Below the pieces are notes generated by a model, which searched no databases, was not told the origin of the DNA, and saw only the letters and a list, made by a program, of their open reading frames with translations. Both the position numbers and the translations under genes were made by a program. Of a stretch of 64,000 nt of DNA, positions 9,508 to 17,182 are shown in pieces; position 1 is the stretch's first letter; each line of letters opens with the position of its first letter. The DNA comes from Mesorhizobium loti CJ3sym (lineage in GTDB: Bacteria; Pseudomonadota; Alphaproteobacteria; Rhizobiales; Rhizobiaceae), in the NCBI RefSeq assembly GCF_000472785.1, contig NZ_AXAL01000003.1, forward strand, positions 1-64,000, read 5' to 3'.

Positions 9508-9979
9508 TGTCGTTGTCCTGTGTCGCGGCAAGCACGCCAGTCGCCAGAAGCGCGCCCGCGAAAAGTCTTTCCGGCGGACCGAACCCGCCGACAGCGCCGC
9601 CTGACGGCTGAATGGCCGCGGTCTGCTCCGAACCCACCAGCTTGAGGCAGATATTGCCTTCGATGCGCGAGACATCCAGGCTCGAATTCGCCGGCACATC
9701 CACATTGCAGCCGCCCACGGCCACGGACGCCGACCCCTTGGCGCCGACGACCACGCGACTGCCGAAATCAAGCGCATTTCCCGCTTTGGCCGGACCATAG
9801 CCAGCCGCCTGCGATACCATCACATCGCCATCGGCGGAACGAATGGACCCGATCGGATTTGCGGCACCGTGATAGGCGGTGGCGCAAATGCACGATGCAT
9901 CCTGAGCAAAGGCTGAAACCGGACCTAAACTCACTGAAGCAACAAACCCGACCAAAGCGGTTCTGATGAAGAGATTCAT
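9491..9979 (-). CDS. Secreted FecR-like protein with C-terminal hydrophobic segment and AVSR tail (paralogue B)
   Basis: Protein of 162 residues, paralogue of the gene ending at 8835. A signal peptide (to about SAFAQ) is followed by a CIC motif. The FecR-like core reads IGSIRSADGDVMVSQAAGY, then VVVGAKGSASVAVGGC and DVPANSSLDV. After it come a variable Gly/Pro linker, a hydrophobic segment (LFAGALLATGVLAATQ) and the tail DNDNAVSR. All four cysteines align with paralogue A. ATG 9979 is preceded by an AGGAAAGGGG purine run at good spacing; an upstream ATG at 10015 would put charged residues before the signal peptide and is less likely. Function unknown. Confidence 0.8.
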   Translation of the reverse strand: MNLFIRTALVGFVASVSLGPVSAFAQDASCICATAYHGAANPIGSIRSADGDVMVSQAAGYGPAKAGNALDFGSRVVVGAKGSASVAVGGCNVDVPANSSLDVSRIEGNICLKLVGSEQTAAIQPSGGAVGGFGPPERLFAGALLATGVLAATQDNDNAVSR

Positions 9980-10015
9980 CCGTCTCGCCCCTTTCCTTAC
10001 CCCACCTTCCGACAT

Positions 10016-10329
10016 GTCAAATCACAAGATGGCGACATTAGCGCCTAGCAGTTTTTGACCACAATTTCAACCCGTTTCGCACTGGCGAGAGGATTTTGAC
10101 TTGCAATGCAGCCATCACGACACATTACTTTCGCAACCGCGCATGAGAAGTTCTGACAGGCAGCGCGAGTTTCTTGATTATCTAGAAAGAAATTGAGATT
10201 TCCTTGCGCCGTGATTGTAGCCGACCAAGCTTGATCGAGGCTGAACACCCCTTGAGCAACGACTCGCGATCGGCAATGCGGTCAAGACAAGCTTAGTATC
10301 TGATTGGACATGCCCTGATTGGCGGCGGC
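10016..10329. other. Stretch without a convincing gene
   Basis: Lies between the upstream side of paralogue B and the end of the VapC-like gene. The only open frame of note is a 67-codon minus-strand frame (10045-10248, GTG start). It is Cys-rich, without a signal peptide or recognisable domain, and has a purine run too close to its start. It probably contains the promoter of the paralogue pair, but no clear -35/-10 pair was identified. Confidence 0.4.
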
Positions 10330-10734
10330 TCAAAGGTCCGGAGCGATCAAACTTAGGGACGGGAAATAGGTCCGGTATCGGGCAATGTCACGGGTGAGGA
10401 GCGGAATGCCAACGACCGCGGCATGAGCGCCGATGAAGAAGTCAGGCAATACGCCGGTCCTCGCCCCACCTGATCGGCGATATTGTGTAAATACCTTTCC
10501 AGCCAGAAAGAGGGCTGCTCTTGGCATCGCGACCATTTCAAGACCGGCAGCTTCTAGAAACGCGTCAAGGTCCTCGATACGGGCGTAGCGAGCAGCAAGC
10601 TCGGCATAGACCGCGTCGTTGATCAGCAACGGCCCGTTGAGACTCGCCGCCTCAAGCTGTGCAATCGACCAATCCGCCCAGTTCGGATCGTCCGTGACAA
10701 GGTCGAGCAGAACGTTGGCGTCGACGAACGTCAC
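10330..10734 (-). CDS. PIN-domain ribonuclease toxin (VapC type)
   Basis: Predicted Mg-dependent RNase toxin of 134 residues. Acidic PIN residues are visible: Asp in FVDANVLLD at residue 4, Glu in AVYAEL near 45, Asp in PDFFIGAHA near 100, and Asp in LLTRDIARYRTYFP near 119. The GTG start overlaps the antitoxin stop by 4 nt (GTGA), the usual coupling in vapBC pairs. The pair sits inside the polysaccharide locus, between secreted-protein genes and glycosyltransferase genes, which suggests insertion of a stability module or local self-maintenance (inference). Confidence 0.92.
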   Translation of the reverse strand: MTFVDANVLLDLVTDDPNWADWSIAQLEAASLNGPLLINDAVYAELAARYARIEDLDAFLEAAGLEMVAMPRAALFLAGKVFTQYRRSGGARTGVLPDFFIGAHAAVVGIPLLTRDIARYRTYFPSLSLIAPDL

Positions 10735-10964
10735 CCCTCGCCACGCGTCATCGCCATGATCGCGTCGGTCGTAAGGCCCTCGCCGGCATGACCACGCAAC
10801 CTGGCAAAGCGGCTCACAGGCTGTTTTTTGTCGGCACGAGCCAGCACTACACTGCCATCGGCAACGCGTCGGAAATCGACCTTGCTCCCCGGGACGATCC
10901 CCAGAAGATCACGGACCGGTTTGGGGATGGTCACCTGTCCTTTTGCGGTAACGGTGGTACTCAT
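10731..10964 (-). CDS. AbrB/SpoVT-family antitoxin (VapB type)
   Basis: Antitoxin of 77 residues. A swapped-hairpin AbrB DNA-binding domain fills the first half (VTAKGQVTIPKPVRDLLGI, then GSKVDFRR), and a flexible C-terminal part presumably wraps the toxin. ATG 10964 has an AGGAGCG Shine-Dalgarno. It is expected to repress its own operon through the inverted repeat found just upstream. Translation is coupled to the PIN toxin by a 4-nt overlap. Confidence 0.92.
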   Translation of the reverse strand: MSTTVTAKGQVTIPKPVRDLLGIVPGSKVDFRRVADGSVVLARADKKQPVSRFARLRGHAGEGLTTDAIMAMTRGEG

Positions 10965-10976
10965 CCTTCGCTCCTA

Positions 10977-11004
10977 GTAATACCATGATCATAGAAGGTA
11001 TTAC
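10977..11004 (-). promoter_or_regulatory. Likely vapBC operator and promoter
   Basis: GTAATACC and GGTATTAC form a perfect 8-bp inverted repeat separated by 12 nt. The spacer holds TATGAT on the minus strand, a good -10 hexamer, so a repressor bound here would cover the promoter. It ends only about 12 nt before the antitoxin start. Confidence 0.6.
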
Positions 11005-11056
11005 CTTGAAGACCGAATTTCAATCCCGAGCCGCCGAAAAACCAGGTTGACCCGAT

Positions 11057-12196
11057 TTATCGCCTTGTTAGGGGAGCGAGTTTCTCTATCTGGCGCATGT
11101 ATCTTTCAACGACGATCGTTTCCGAGAACTGCCGTTCGACCTTTTTCCTGCTCTCAATTCCCATCCTGTCCCTGGAAGCGCCGTTCATGGCAGCGAATTC
11201 GATCATGCTGCCGGCCAGATCATCGGCATCCCTGACCTTGCAAAGGAAGCCGTTGACGGCGTGATGCACCACTTCCTTGCAGCCGGGGACATTGGTCGAG
11301 ATCAAGGGCCTGCCCATCGCGGCCGCCTCGAGCAGCGAACGCGGCGTTCCCTCCCTGTAGGAGGGCAGCACGACACAGTCGGCGGCGTCGAGGAAGGGGC
11401 GAACGTCGTCGGTGGTACCGAGATACTCGACCAATCCTTCTTCGACCCATTGCTCGACCTGCGCGCGACTGACCGCGGTGCGGTTTTCGACATCGAGAAA
11501 GCCAAGGAGCTGGAACCGCGCGGCGGGCACCTTGAGACGGACCAGGCGGGCCGCCTCGATGAACTCTCCAACCCCCTTGTCCCAGAGAAGCCGGGCCACA
11601 AGCAGAAAGACGATGGGGCCGGACCGCGGGCTCTTGCGCGACGATGGGGAAAAACGCACGAGATCGACGCCGGAGCCGGGCAGCAGCGCGGTCTGTTCCT
11701 TGCGCACCAGACGCCCGTCGACGAACAGCATCCTGTCGTCGTCGTTTTGAAAGAAGACCACCTTCGAACGCGCCAGCGCCAGCCGGTACAAGGCCTTGGC
11801 AATTCTCTGGAGCAGGCCGCCACGGACGAAAACAGTGCCGAGCCCCGAAATATTGTTAATGACCGGAATGCCGTTCAGGTTTGCCGCCAGCGACCCGAAC
11901 ACATTGGGCTTGATGGTGAAGCCGACGAACACCAGCGGCTTCGCGCGACGCAGGATGCGCCAGTAGCGCCACAGAAGTGCAAGGTCACGAACCGGCGAGG
12001 TACCGGAATTGTCCATCTCGATGTCGACGTAGCGGCAACCCATGTCCGTGATCGCGGATGAATACTCATCCCTGGGCGCGACGACGACGACATCATAACC
12101 GCGTGCCCGCAACGCCTCGATCAGGCCCTTGCGGAAATTGACGACATTCCAGGATGTATTGATCGAGATGACTATCTTTTTTTCTGCCTCAGACAC
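11057..12196 (-). CDS. Glycosyltransferase family 4
   Basis: Cytoplasmic GT-B fold transferase of 379 residues that adds one sugar during repeat-unit assembly. N-terminal acceptor domain is about residues 9-185, with the INNISGLGTVF segment near 130 seen in PglA/WbnK-like members. The C-terminal donor domain has VARLLWDKGVGEFIEAA near 215 and the nucleotide-sugar signature PSYREGTPRSLLEAAAMGRP near 295-315 with the conserved E-x7-E glutamates. The start is GTG at 12196, 30 nt after the preceding glycosyltransferase gene ends. Donor and acceptor cannot be read from sequence. Confidence 0.9.
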   Translation of the reverse strand: MSEAEKKIVISINTSWNVVNFRKGLIEALRARGYDVVVVAPRDEYSSAITDMGCRYVDIEMDNSGTSPVRDLALLWRYWRILRRAKPLVFVGFTIKPNVFGSLAANLNGIPVINNISGLGTVFVRGGLLQRIAKALYRLALARSKVVFFQNDDDRMLFVDGRLVRKEQTALLPGSGVDLVRFSPSSRKSPRSGPIVFLLVARLLWDKGVGEFIEAARLVRLKVPAARFQLLGFLDVENRTAVSRAQVEQWVEEGLVEYLGTTDDVRPFLDAADCVVLPSYREGTPRSLLEAAAMGRPLISTNVPGCKEVVHHAVNGFLCKVRDADDLAGSMIEFAAMNGASRDRMGIESRKKVERQFSETIVVERYMRQIEKLAPLTRR

Positions 12197-12226
12197 CGTT
12201 CCCCACCCCGCCAGATACCGATCTGC

Positions 12227-13354
12227 TCACCGTCGCCTGCGCGATTGTGCCGTGTCAGGTACAAAAGCCTCGAACAGTCGTAAGATCTCCTCGTCACTGG
12301 CGACGGAAGAAATGCGCGCGAAGCATGCGTCTCTTGCAAGCCGCAGATCCTCGGGCCGAGCAACAAGCCCCGCGATTGCGCGTGCGATATCCTGCGGATC
12401 ATCGGGATCGAAGTCGAAGGCGGGTCCCTCGGGCATATAGTGCCGCGTGCCGCTGTCGCGCGACATCAGCACGGCACACCCTGCCCAGGCAGCCTCGATG
12501 GGAGATACCGCTGCGGGCTCCGTGCGCGACGGCAATATCAGGAGATCATGACTGGCATAGACCGAGGTCATCCCGTCATGAGCTACATTGTTTTGAAACT
12601 GAAGCCTGTCCGCCAGTCCAAGCGCTTGAGCCTCGTGCCGCAAAGCCTGACAAAAAGCCGTGTCGGCCTTCGTTGCCTCCTCGCCGCAGAACGTCACGGA
12701 GAATGGGCTGGATGCTGAAATCGTTGCCAGGGCTCGCAGAAGCAAACTGTGCCCCTTTCGGTCCCGGTACTTTGCCACCATCAGAATTCGAGGTGGCCAA
12801 TGCAATGGCCTGTCTTCCAGCTCTCCGATCTGAGCTGGCTCGAAAGGACTGCCAAATGGCAGGGGAATGGCGCTGCCTGCGCCGACCGGATCGAGGTTCG
12901 ATGAGAGCCGTGACGTAAAGTGCGGAATCCCCAGCCGTTGAAAGACGGCTCTTCGAAGCCATGTGCCGCTCCATGCCGGAGGCCTGGCATCCTCCTGGTC
13001 GTAGATGACGAGCTGGCGCCCCTGCAGGATCGTGCACAAGGCGGCGATCCTGCAGAACCAGCGCGTCACCCCGCGGACGATCACCACGTCGGGATTCTCG
13101 GCCCGCAGACGCCTCCAGTAAAAGACGAGGCCGGGAAACGAAAAGGGCGCGTTCGGAACACCGCTCTGATATCGGCGCATGATTCTCCGCGACAGTGCGG
13201 ACGGCGCCACGATATTGGGAGAAAGGAGAATATGGTTCTCCGTAGGCCCCGTTTCGACCACGTCGACTGAAACGTGATGCCCGGCCGAAGTCAGTATGCG
13301 CACCCAAGGCACGGCATTGGTATGATATCTCGGCAGGCAAAACAGGTATCTCAA
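12227..13354 (-). CDS. Glycosyltransferase family 4
   Basis: GT-B fold transferase of 375 residues. N-terminal domain starts MRYLFCLPRYHTNAVPWV; the donor domain has MVAKYRDRKGHSLLLRALA near 210, and PSRTEPAAVSPIEAAWAGCAVL near 295-315 matches the family E-x7-E signature in degenerate form. The start is TTG at 13354, 10 nt after the flippase stop, with a TAGGG-like Shine-Dalgarno inside the end of that gene. It is part of the tightly packed assembly operon. Sugar specificity is unknown. Confidence 0.88.
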   Translation of the reverse strand: MRYLFCLPRYHTNAVPWVRILTSAGHHVSVDVVETGPTENHILLSPNIVAPSALSRRIMRRYQSGVPNAPFSFPGLVFYWRRLRAENPDVVIVRGVTRWFCRIAALCTILQGRQLVIYDQEDARPPAWSGTWLRRAVFQRLGIPHFTSRLSSNLDPVGAGSAIPLPFGSPFEPAQIGELEDRPLHWPPRILMVAKYRDRKGHSLLLRALATISASSPFSVTFCGEEATKADTAFCQALRHEAQALGLADRLQFQNNVAHDGMTSVYASHDLLILPSRTEPAAVSPIEAAWAGCAVLMSRDSGTRHYMPEGPAFDFDPDDPQDIARAIAGLVARPEDLRLARDACFARISSVASDEEILRLFEAFVPDTAQSRRRR

Positions 13355-13364
13355 ACGATCAGCC

Positions 13365-14702
13365 CTAGATATTTTCGGCGGCGCGGATTCGTCTTTTCAG
13401 CAACAATTGCGAAACCACCATCATGGCGGTGTAGATCAGCGCCGCTACGATTAGGCCGGCCCAGGCAATGCCCAACATTCCGAGCCAGCCTGATAGAGCG
13501 AACGAAAGCGGCAGGTAGACGATGGTCGCCAACGCCATGATCTTGAGCAGCGGTTTTGCTCCGGCCACAACCTGGATCAGCGGATTGAAATGCGTTCCGG
13601 CCAGACCGAAGCACTCGGCCGCAAACAGAACCGCGAAGAGCAGCGAAGCATCGGCATAGGCCGAACCGGCAGCCAGAACAACGATGACTTTTTGCAGCAG
13701 GATCCCGACACCTGCCATGCCAGCAGCGGCACATGCCGAAACCACGGTGACGCGGGTGTTCAACCGGTATACGCGGGAAGGTGCTTCTTCGTTGGACAGT
13801 TTCGCGATTTCGGGAAAGATCACTTGGTTCAAGGGACCGGTCAGCCGGGACACCATCGTCGCCAGACGCGAGGCGACAGAATAGGAGCCCGCGGCAACCT
13901 CCCCCAAAAGACCGGCAACCAGGAACAAAGCGATATGCCGCCTCGCGCTCACCAGAGTCGAGAGCAAGCTGGTGCCGGTGGCCATGGCAAGGAACGTCCA
14001 AAAGAAACGCCGTTTGGAGCGGGAACGAAGCGGGTTGAACAATGTAATGTTCTCGCGCCCCGCATAGACCAGCAGGCGAACGAACAGCGTCAGATTGTAG
14101 AGGGCGCCGATCGCCGCCAAGACGATCACATAGGCGATCAGGGGCGCATCGACCGCCCAAAGGACGAGCGAGGCAACAACCACGGCAGCCCCCTGGGCGA
14201 GTTGATTGCCGACGATGACGTCGTATCGCCCATTCAGGCGAAGCACCCCCTTGGGCGTGCCCGAAAGGCTTGCCAGCAAGGTGACGCTGTAGATCATCGC
14301 CAGAAGACGATTCTGGTGCGATACACCGATCGCCTCTCCAAACAGCAGAATTCCGCCGATCGCCACGGCGGTGGCAAGCACGGCAGCCGAAACATCGAGC
14401 GCGATCCCGCAAGATGCCGCCGGCCCGAGGCGCGAGCGCGACCTGGCGGACAATCTGATGACAGGCTGCCAACTCTCAAACGTGCACAGGCCGGAGATGA
14501 ACGTGACATAGGCCTGGATCACCGCGAGGGTGCCAAAATCTGCCGGGCCGAGCGAACGTGCGTTGAGCGCCAACGCAACGATCGAGCACAGCGCAGCCAC
14601 CGCACTTGAGGATGTCGCCAGGGTAACGTCCCGAGCGACACGCCGTGCGCGCAACCAGCCAGAAGGTTTGGCGATCGCCGTCATGTCCTCAGCCATGGTC
14701 AC
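13365..14702 (-). CDS. Polysaccharide flippase (Wzx/MATE-like, PST family)
   Basis: Inner-membrane protein of about 445 residues with 12-14 hydrophobic helices spread over its whole length, typical of the MOP superfamily. It should move the undecaprenyl-linked repeat unit to the periplasm. The N-terminal SLGPADFGTLAVIQAYVTF segment is characteristic of Wzx-like proteins. The start is GTG at 14702 with GAGG about 8 nt upstream, overlapping the polymerase gene by 14 nt; ATG at 14696 or 14684 is possible. Its neighbours are the polymerase upstream and a glycosyltransferase downstream, giving a complete Wzx/Wzy set. Confidence 0.9.
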   Translation of the reverse strand: MTMAEDMTAIAKPSGWLRARRVARDVTLATSSSAVAALCSIVALALNARSLGPADFGTLAVIQAYVTFISGLCTFESWQPVIRLSARSRSRLGPAASCGIALDVSAAVLATAVAIGGILLFGEAIGVSHQNRLLAMIYSVTLLASLSGTPKGVLRLNGRYDVIVGNQLAQGAAVVVASLVLWAVDAPLIAYVIVLAAIGALYNLTLFVRLLVYAGRENITLFNPLRSRSKRRFFWTFLAMATGTSLLSTLVSARRHIALFLVAGLLGEVAAGSYSVASRLATMVSRLTGPLNQVIFPEIAKLSNEEAPSRVYRLNTRVTVVSACAAAGMAGVGILLQKVIVVLAAGSAYADASLLFAVLFAAECFGLAGTHFNPLIQVVAGAKPLLKIMALATIVYLPLSFALSGWLGMLGIAWAGLIVAALIYTAMMVVSQLLLKRRIRAAENI

Positions 14703-15936
14703 GGCGCGGACCTCGCACCCCCTGAGGCCCCATTGCTATCGCGGGGACTTGCGGGAAGCATTTTCGATGGATGTAGACCACACCGAAGATGAAGAGCGAC
14801 ACAAGGATGACTCGCTTGGCGGAAATGAACGCGCCGAGAAGTTCCTTGCGCTGGATGTAGAAGGTGAGGTGGATGATTGCCACGATCAGGCCGGCCTTGA
14901 GGGCCGCGCTGCGAACATTGCGGATTACCGCTTCAATGGCGACGCAGGTGAGCGAAAGAATGAGGACAAGCAGCGGAAATCCGGCATATCCGAAATTTGC
15001 ATAGAACTCGGCCCAGATGTTTGCCGCGACACCGCCACTGTAGCCGGGGAAGAGAAGCGGCTGGACCTGCTCATTGTAAGTGCAGCCATCCTTGCCAAAG
15101 ACCGAATCCGAAAATGGAATGAAAGAAAGCGGCACCAGCCAGAGATTCGAGCAAGGCAAGGTGTAGCCGTATTTCACGATAAGATCCAAATGCGCCAATG
15201 TCACAAACTGCTCCAGCCCAACAAGGGTCGAATCCGACAACTGGTTAAACTGGATTTTCTGACCAACGACCTCGAAATTTCCCACCTTCACAGCCGAGTA
15301 GATTGACTTGTATATCGCCAAGAAAAAGAAGGCTGACACTCCGCCGATAATATATCTTTTTTTTATAACCAAAAGAGAGATATTTCTGTAACGTATGTAT
15401 AGGAAAGATAAAATTGCTATTGCGACCGCAGATCTGTGACCAATATAAAGCGTCAGGATCAATCCTAGGCAGCTCAGGATTATAACGAGCCTGGATTTCC
15501 TCCAGCCTGACAGCGCCCCGAACACCACACCGACAATGCAGGTATTGTAAAATATATATTGGAAACGCCCGGTGGATGATAAGACGTCTGCCTTCGAAGC
15601 GGAAAATAGGGCCGGATTCGCAACCGAGATCCCTCCGAAAACAACGATCATCGCGATTATTATCAGGGACTCTCCCTGGCTATCACTAGCGACCTCGAAA
15701 TTTTGATTCCTCGGCACAAAGACAAGCATCGCAGCGACAATGCAGGATATAACGAGAGCGATGGCATACCCTGTGCCTACATCATAGGTGAAATCATATT
15801 TTCGTCCGCCAATGTCGACATATTGAAATCCGCCGGCAACAAATGGCGCAAAATAAACCAGGCTTGAGACAAGCAAAAGCATTTGCGGGGTCAGCGCAAA
15901 TGGTGAAGCCAGATAATCTCTCCTGAAGTTCTGCAC
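14689..15936 (-). CDS. Wzy-like oligosaccharide polymerase
   Basis: Membrane protein of 415 residues with about ten hydrophobic helices and a large periplasmic loop near residues 245-310 (after LAHLDLIVKYGYTLPCSN). Its motif HRSAVAIAILSFLYIRYR and overall shape fit O-antigen polymerases of the Wzy/OAPol type, which join repeat units on the periplasmic face. The central part (about 15290-15720) is clearly richer in A and T than its neighbours, with runs such as TTTTTTTATAA, as often seen for wzy genes acquired by transfer. The start is GTG at 15936 without a strong Shine-Dalgarno, so the exact N-terminus is uncertain. Confidence 0.82.
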   Translation of the reverse strand: MQNFRRDYLASPFALTPQMLLLVSSLVYFAPFVAGGFQYVDIGGRKYDFTYDVGTGYAIALVISCIVAAMLVFVPRNQNFEVASDSQGESLIIIAMIVVFGGISVANPALFSASKADVLSSTGRFQYIFYNTCIVGVVFGALSGWRKSRLVIILSCLGLILTLYIGHRSAVAIAILSFLYIRYRNISLLVIKKRYIIGGVSAFFFLAIYKSIYSAVKVGNFEVVGQKIQFNQLSDSTLVGLEQFVTLAHLDLIVKYGYTLPCSNLWLVPLSFIPFSDSVFGKDGCTYNEQVQPLLFPGYSGGVAANIWAEFYANFGYAGFPLLVLILSLTCVAIEAVIRNVRSAALKAGLIVAIIHLTFYIQRKELLGAFISAKRVILVSLFIFGVVYIHRKCFPQVPAIAMGPQGVRGPRRDHG

Positions 15937-15997
15937 TTTAAACCCATTGCCCTGCTAAAAATACCGCCTCTCCTGCCAGGCAGCGACGCATTCGGCG

Positions 15998-17182
15998 CTA
16001 GCCATTGAAGGATAATCTCTCCCATAGCGCGCCATACGACTTTGCCATCCGTTCAAGTGAAAAATCCGAAGCGACGCGATCGCGGCATGCCTGCTGTCTG
16101 GCCGTCCAGGATCGCTGGTCGCGGATTTCGCAAGCCATGATGGCGATAGAACGAGAAAGCTCGTCGGAATCCTGACTTGGAACGACAGACCCGGTGTCGG
16201 CGACAAGCATGCCGATATCTCCAACATCCGTTGCCACGCAGGGCGTGCCACACGCCATCGCCTCCGCGACTACATTCGGGAAGGCTTCACGACTGGAGGC
16301 AAGCACATGGATGTCAAACGCATTCATGAGCCCGGCAACATCGTCGCTTGGACCAAGCAGCATCACCTTGTCGCGAACCCCAAAGCGATCCAGCAATCCG
16401 GCAAGCTCGGCATTTTCAGCCGTGATTCCCGGGCCAACAAGAATACACCTGAAAGGAAGCTCGGCGCGAGCCGACAGTTTCGCCAAGGCAGCGACAAGAT
16501 TCTTGTGATCCTTGTCGGGATGCCAGCGGGCGACGCTTCCTATGACGAACTGGCCGTCATCTATCGACCAGCTTTGGCGCAGCAGCGTGCGCGCCTTCTC
16601 GTCCGGTTCGAAGACGGCCAGGTCATAACCGTTCGGTATTATCGTCCAATTCGAGCTCGAATAGCCTGCAGCAATATGGCGCCGTGATGCTTGTTTCGAA
16701 CAACTCACAATCTGGGCGGGGATCGCACGGGATAGGAGCGCGCAGAGCCTGTCCACCGCCCTTGTACCCAAGGGGGCGACACGGGGATCCAGTCCGGAAT
16801 TGTGCATCCCCCACAGAACCGGCTTGATACCGGCAAACCATGCCAAAACGCCTCCAACCAGATTCGCGTGGTACATCCAGCACTGGACTACATCTGGCCG
16901 ATAGGTCGAAAAGACTCGCCGAAACGCTGCGAGCCCGCTGAGGCTCAACCGCCCCCTGGGCATCGACAGACATGTGAGGGGTACCCCGGCCTCCCGAAGC
17001 AGCGGCCCATATTTTCCCTCGCCAGATAGCGAGACCACACAGTGCGAATGGGCGTGCTCGGCCGTGCAGAGGCGAAACAGAGCCGCCTCTGCACCGCCAT
17101 TCTCAAGTCCGGTGATGACATGCAGGACCTTAATGCGATCGCTCCTTCCCCATCGCCCTCGTGCGGTCTGGCCGCATCGCAA
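15998..17182 (-). CDS. Glycosyltransferase family 4 (start codon ambiguous, possibly ATT)
   Basis: GT-B transferase of up to 394 residues. The N-terminal domain begins IKVLHVITGLENGGAEAAL and the donor domain has SVARWHPDKDHKNLVAALA and the signature SSREAFPNVVAEAMACGTP near 300-320 with both Glu residues. The coordinates use the outermost TTG at 17182, which has no Shine-Dalgarno and lies 53 nt inside the preceding gene. A strong AAGGAG (17142-17147) sits 7 nt before an in-frame ATT at 17134 that overlaps the preceding TAA by one base. The fold's first strand begins exactly there, so a 378-residue product from ATT is the better biological guess. Confidence 0.88.
   Translation of the reverse strand: MRCGQTARGRWGRSDRIKVLHVITGLENGGAEAALFRLCTAEHAHSHCVVSLSGEGKYGPLLREAGVPLTCLSMPRGRLSLSGLAAFRRVFSTYRPDVVQCWMYHANLVGGVLAWFAGIKPVLWGMHNSGLDPRVAPLGTRAVDRLCALLSRAIPAQIVSCSKQASRRHIAAGYSSSNWTIIPNGYDLAVFEPDEKARTLLRQSWSIDDGQFVIGSVARWHPDKDHKNLVAALAKLSARAELPFRCILVGPGITAENAELAGLLDRFGVRDKVMLLGPSDDVAGLMNAFDIHVLASSREAFPNVVAEAMACGTPCVATDVGDIGMLVADTGSVVPSQDSDELSRSIAIMACEIRDQRSWTARQQACRDRVASDFSLERMAKSYGALWERLSFNG

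Noticed and set aside
10045..10248. 67-codon Cys-rich minus-strand frame
   Set aside because: GTG start with a badly spaced purine run, no domain or signal peptide, no paralogue; support too weak for a CDS call.
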